The notes below the pieces were generated by a model, which searched no databases, was not told the origin of the DNA, and saw only the letters and a list, made by a program, of their open reading frames with translations. A stretch of DNA of 64,000 bases from Powellomyces hirtus (Eukaryota > Chytridiomycota > Chytridiomycetes > Spizellomycetales > Powellomycetaceae), in NCBI GenBank assembly GCA_025526995.1, contig JAHLKG010000019.1:186001-250000 (forward strand), written 5' to 3'. Every line of letters begins with the position of its first letter. Position 1 is the stretch's first letter. The translations under genes and the position numbers were made by a program. Of the stretch, positions 63,233-64,000 are shown one piece after another.

Positions 63233-63549
63233 CTCAGTAGTAGCGGATATCGTAAAGGATTACGTACGTGCGATTCAACGCGTCGCACAAATTGGCTTAC
63301 GGAAGCCGCGTGTCGGTGGGAAAGTTTGCTGAAATTTACATAGACACGCAATTGAACCCTCTGGACACTTGAACGACTTGCAAATTCCCTTTCGCGCATT
63401 CCCTTTCCAGAGTCAACAGTATGAGGTCGACTCCTCCTATTCCTTACTCGACGCAAGCAGGTTCGTACTGGTTTGGATTTCGGCAGGCTTGATATTTGCA
63501 AACTCACAGCTTCAGTACCTTATTTCCTGCGCTCATCTTAGGACAACTC
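63233..63549. other. intergenic before repeat array
   Basis: 317 bp that may hold the first exon of the preceding gene. Nothing else is supported. Confidence 0.35.
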
Positions 63550-64000
63550 TCTGCTTCGACGCAAGTTTGTAGGAGCACGTACACGCCCCCTACCAAGAGA
63601 CAGCGGGTCACCCCTATCTCTTCAATGCAAGTCGGTCTGTAGGAGTGCGTCAACGCCTCTTATTCGATCAAGAGACGGCGGGTCGTCCCTATCTCTTTGA
63701 TGCAGCGTCAACACCTCTCATCCGGTTCAAGTCTGTGGGAGCGCGTCAACGCCTCTTACTCAAGTCAAGTCTCAAGTCTGTGGGAGTGCGTCAACGCCTC
63801 TTACCCGGTTCAAGTGTGGGAGCGCGTGAACGCCTCTTTCTCGATTCAAGTCTCAAGTCTGTGGGAGTGCGTCAACGCCTCTTACCCGGTTCAAGTCTGT
63901 GGGAGCGCGTCAACGCCTCTTACTCGAGTCAAGGAGCGCGTGAAAGCCTCTTTCTCGATTCAAGTCTCAAGTCTGTGGGAGTGCGTCAACGCCTCTTACC
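63550..64000. repeat. degenerate tandem repeat array, continues past window
   Basis: At least ten units share GGGAG(T/C)GCGTCAACGCCTCTTA, separated by CCGGTTCAAGTCT or similar linkers. The basic period is about 36-40 bp. A longer unit with AAGAGAC(A/G)GCGGGTC occurs twice near the left edge, and a composite of two basic units repeats further right. No coding frame follows the period. Confidence 0.85.

Noticed and set aside
63550..64000. CRISPR-like regular repeats
   Set aside because: Spacers are not unique, units are degenerate and unequal, and the host is eukaryotic. It is a tandem satellite.

Overview
This is a nuclear window from a filamentous or zoosporic fungus. It has about 24 intron-bearing protein genes (most introns 35-110 nt, GT-AG) packed on both strands, plus a block of LTR retrotransposons. 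A Fanzor (eukaryotic TnpB-like) relic, an M13 neprilysin-type protease, a tandem cyclic-nucleotide-binding protein, a long-chain alcohol oxidase and a WBP2-like protein together point to an early-diverging lineage, most probably a chytrid. That is inference; no rRNA or other taxonomic marker is present.

Positions 1-16444 are a nested stack of LTR retrotransposons, all coding on the minus strand. The oldest visible layer is a 5' fragment of a Ty1/copia family (called C1 copy B, 15532-16444). A second C1 copy (copy A, LTR at 15166-15531) abuts it exactly as an insertion would. Copy A is itself split twice: by a complete second copia element (C2, 6684-12873, 241-bp LTRs, 5-bp target duplication GCCCA) and by a Ty3/gypsy chromovirus (5397 leftwards, running off the window at base 1). 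All three families carry a chromodomain after the integrase. That is normal for gypsy chromoviruses but unusual for copia.

Positions 16445-63549 are gene-rich. In order they hold: UreF urease accessory protein; secreted M13 metallopeptidase; ATP-grasp ligase; fatty-alcohol oxidase; double cNMP-binding protein; AAAP amino-acid transporter; a His-rich unknown protein; an AlkB-like relic; a small hidden gene; eIF4E; a candidate N-myristoylated protein; a Crz1-like zinc-finger protein; a LbH O-acetyltransferase; an unresolved small gene; an SDR; a SET-domain methyltransferase with a one-base frame disruption; a membrane-anchored GH46-type chitosanase; an unknown protein; a PLP aminotransferase; an internally deleted Tc1/mariner element; an F-box/LRR protein; a GPI-anchored GH26-like hydrolase; peptide N-glycanase; a DsbA/GST-kappa-like protein; the Fanzor relic; a WBP2-like GRAM protein; an Rmt2-type arginine methyltransferase; and an unknown small protein. 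Several neighbours are divergent pairs sharing 190-330 bp promoters.

The right end (63550-64000) is a degenerate tandem repeat array with a period near 36-40 bp that continues past the window. The genes do not form an obvious pathway cluster. Extracellular and cell-surface hydrolases (M13 peptidase, GH46, GH26) and housekeeping functions (eIF4E, PNGase, Rmt2) are interspersed.
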